DNA from: Dromaius novaehollandiae
Taxonomy: Eukaryota > Chordata > Aves > Casuariiformes > Dromaiidae
NCBI RefSeq assembly: GCF_036370855.1
Contig: NC_088100.1
Location: forward strand, 39,320,563-39,384,562
Reading direction: 5' to 3'
Length of the DNA stretch: 64,000 nucleotides
Part shown: positions 61,801-64,000 of the stretch, piece by piece
Position numbering within the stretch: the stretch's first letter is position 1
Layout of the letters: each line of letters begins with the position of its first letter
Notes under the pieces: model-generated
Told to the model about the DNA's origin: nothing
Database searches by the model: none
What the model saw: the letters and a program-made list of their open reading frames with translations, nothing else
Position numbers and translations under genes: made by a program

Positions 61801-62924
61801 CTGTCTATTGGTTAATTATCCAAATATTAAAGAAAAGTTAGGCTAATCATTTCCAGACAGTTGTTATGCCATATCATGTTAAAGCAGCTGTTAACCATAT
61901 GCACTACTGTAGTTCTGCTTATATTAACCATTATGAAATTTTCCTTAGGGAAAAAAGGCTCACGTGCTTGCAGAAAACCTCTCTACCCTCTTTTTAATTG
62001 AAATAAGTTGGTTATTCTTAGCTCATGGCACATAATTTGTAACAAATCACTTAGTGATTTTCTCTTGCTTGTGAATAGAGACTATATTTTTCCAAAGCCA
62101 CCACGTACCATAGGAACTGGAGTCTCACAAGCAGTTTGGGACATGTCTGTAGCACTTAAAGGAGAAGAGGTCTGTAAAGGAGCACCGGGAGAGCTATCTC
62201 CAAAACTGGAGGTGGTATGGCTGCCCAGTACAGCGCTGAGCTCTCATGGCTCTGGGTCCATGGGACTCAGGCTGGCATTTCTTCCCACACTGTGCTGCCC
62301 TGCACTGATGCGTCAGCTTGTCTGAAGCTTGCAGGGCAGTCACTGACACTACTGCTTTGCACAGGGATATGCCCGTTGCAGCAGGATAGGACTTCATCTG
62401 ACCTTTTTCTTTCTGTACCTCTCAAGATAGATACATCTATTATCAGTTTAATAAGTATCTACCATCATTCTTATCAAACTTGCAAAGTAATTCCTTATCT
62501 TAGGTTGCCTTAAGGAAGAGTGTCTCTATTAACTCAGAGGGAGAGTATACCTACATTAATTTCAGGAATACTAATCTGAATTTGTTACATGTCTTTATGT
62601 CCTCCATTGCATTTACTTTTCGTGAGTATTCAAATAAATCTTCACAAAAACAAATGAATTTTAAGAGGAAAATGGTTTTATTGAATAATGGTCACATAAA
62701 TGGTTTCCTTAGAAAAGAATTTACCCTAACTATGGTGTGAAAGATTCCCATTTCTTTTCTCTTCCTCCAAATTTCAGAGTTGTGAGAAAGGCAGTTGTTA
62801 TACTGGTATGTATACAGGAATATCTCCTGTGAACCTTGTGATAATGTTCTTTCTACCCAGTGTGGGTAAATCCTGTGTGTTGTACTCAAAAAGGTGTGGA
62901 TGGACACCAGAGGAGACCACTGAT
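57376..62924. other. Far upstream non-coding DNA
   Basis: AT-rich with no recognisable gene. It contains an A30 tract (58861-58890) and short (AT)n runs near 59017-59030 and 61513-61529. Open frames are short (105 codons or fewer) and unconvincing. Confidence 0.6.
58861..58890. repeat. A30 homopolymer
   Basis: Thirty consecutive A on the plus strand, with no recognisable retrotransposed sequence directly to its left. Confidence 0.98.
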
Positions 62925-63322
62925 CATGGTCAAGGTAAGACTTTGAGACTGTTTGGTCTGCAGAAGAGAAGAATAAAAAGGAACTGTGATAATAGTCTTC
63001 AGACACACAAAGGTAGCAGCAAGAATGAAAAAAAAATCCTTTGCCCTTTGTGCAGTAATTTAGCAAGGAAAAATTATCTTAGGTATCCGAATGGTAGGAA
63101 AATTGCTACTCTTGTAATAGAAATATAATATAAGCATTGAAGTAGATTTTCTAAGGAAACTGCTGAGCCCAGTCATCAAAGGTACCAAGGAACAGGTTAG
63201 AAAAACACATGCTAGGAGTAATGTACATATAGCTATATGTCTTATTACAGTGGAGAAAAATCAACTAGATAACTTCTTAGTGACCATTTTAGAATAATTT
63301 TCTCTGATCTTATGATTGATGA
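62925..63322 (+). mobile_element. Decayed CR1 LINE 3' part
   Basis: In order: 'ctgtttggtctgcagaagag' (CR1 form 'ttcagtctggagaagagaag'), 'gataatagtcttcagacaca' 'caaagg', 'aggaaaaattatctta', 'aaggaacaggttagaaaaac', 'caactagataacttcttag' and 'tctgatcttatgattgatga'. This follows the CR1 coding end and 3' UTR (…ATAACAGTCTTCAAACA…, AAGAACAGGTTAGACAAAC, CTAGATGACCT, ATTCTATGA) with heavy divergence. Frames are broken. It is older than the copy at 53672. Confidence 0.55.
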
Positions 63323-64000
63323 CTATATTATGATGACAAAAAAAAAAAAACACAGAAAAGATGCCCTCCAAAATCTTTTGGCTTTCTCTAGCCTGAATGC
63401 TTGCCAGTGAACCAAAAAAGGATTTTTCCCCCCCAAAGTTTTAATGCTTTTCATCTGAGGCTTGACTCTTATGTTATAGTGATATTACACTAGCATAACA
63501 CAGCTGTCCTCACAATGGTCTGTAACTGAATTTATTATTAGATTATAATATTAGGAGATTGCTGAACAGATTCAGACCATTGACTTGATGCAGAGAAAGC
63601 TCCAGAAAATATGAGCTTGCACTGTGTCCTAACAGAAATTTTTGAGCCTAAACATCTCCCCTTGGCAGCCCAGTCACTTGCTGAGATGTCTGTTACTGCT
63701 TGTGACACATCTGAAAAATCACATTTTGCAAAGAGAATGAACCTGCTCAGACAATGACAAATAATTTGAAAATAACTGGTCTGCCCGGGTGTCAGAACTG
63801 TTGACAGAAAGGAAATGCTGATGTATGCAATGAGCACAAGAGATGAAAGCCCTTCCCTGGTGCACTTCTGCCACTGGAGCACTTACTCTGACCTGTGTCC
63901 TCAGCAGATGGCCTGTGAGCAGAAAACAGGGAGAGTATAAGAAAACAGTTGCTCCTAAGGCTTCTTTTCTGAAGAAAAGTCTGCCACAGTTATATCTTTC
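63323..64000. other. Non-coding right edge
   Basis: Nothing recognisable. The 114-codon minus-strand frame at 63538-63882 has no family resemblance. Confidence 0.5.

Noticed and set aside
1-64000. CRISPR arrays, bacterial operons, integrated phage, tRNA or rRNA genes, endogenous retroviral gag/pol/env.
   Set aside because: I found no spaced identical repeats, no cloverleaf-type sequence I could support, and no retroviral motifs. The window is vertebrate and almost all non-coding outside TBX18.

Overview
The window is vertebrate nuclear DNA, most likely from a bird. Genes are spliced with GT-AG introns, CpG islands surround the first exons, the one well-preserved interspersed repeat is a CR1 LINE with the typical sauropsid 3' end, and there are worn MIR-like and L3-like fossils. 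Overall repeat content looks low. A crocodilian or turtle cannot be excluded from sequence alone.

The only protein-coding gene I can support is a complete TBX18, on the minus strand, in eight coding exons between 41193 (start codon) and 19863 (stop codon). All seven introns have GT-AG ends and compatible phases, and the joined frame is 1815 nt (604 residues plus stop). The protein has an N-terminal Groucho-binding eh1 motif, a 15-proline run, a basic nuclear localisation motif, the T-box DNA-binding domain (about residues 138-328) and a Ser/Thr-rich C-terminal half ending in AHMV.

Layout. 1-17.7 kb is non-coding DNA downstream of TBX18, with an ancient L3/CR1-type reverse transcriptase fossil (about 9.76-10.55 kb), a short antisense CR1 piece (10.67-10.79 kb) and a MIR-like fossil (17.7 kb). 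18.86-19.86 kb is the probable 3' UTR. 19.86-41.2 kb is the TBX18 gene body. 39.5-42.0 kb is a CpG island covering exons 1-2 and the promoter. 42-49 kb upstream holds four more CpG-rich islands alternating with AT-rich DNA. 49-64 kb is non-coding DNA with MIR-like fossils, a 5'-truncated CR1 (53.67-54.19 kb), several ancient amniote repeats and a decayed CR1 near the right edge (62.9-63.3 kb).

The long non-coding flanks and island-rich 5' side suit a developmental transcription factor gene with distant enhancers. I found no operon, CRISPR array, integrated virus, tRNA or rRNA gene, and no convincing undescribed system. The items most worth a second look are the proline/CGG repeat in exon 1, a 307-codon antisense open frame in intron 4, an AT-rich pocket inside the promoter CpG island, and a strong plus-strand splice-acceptor-like tract at 48.4 kb.
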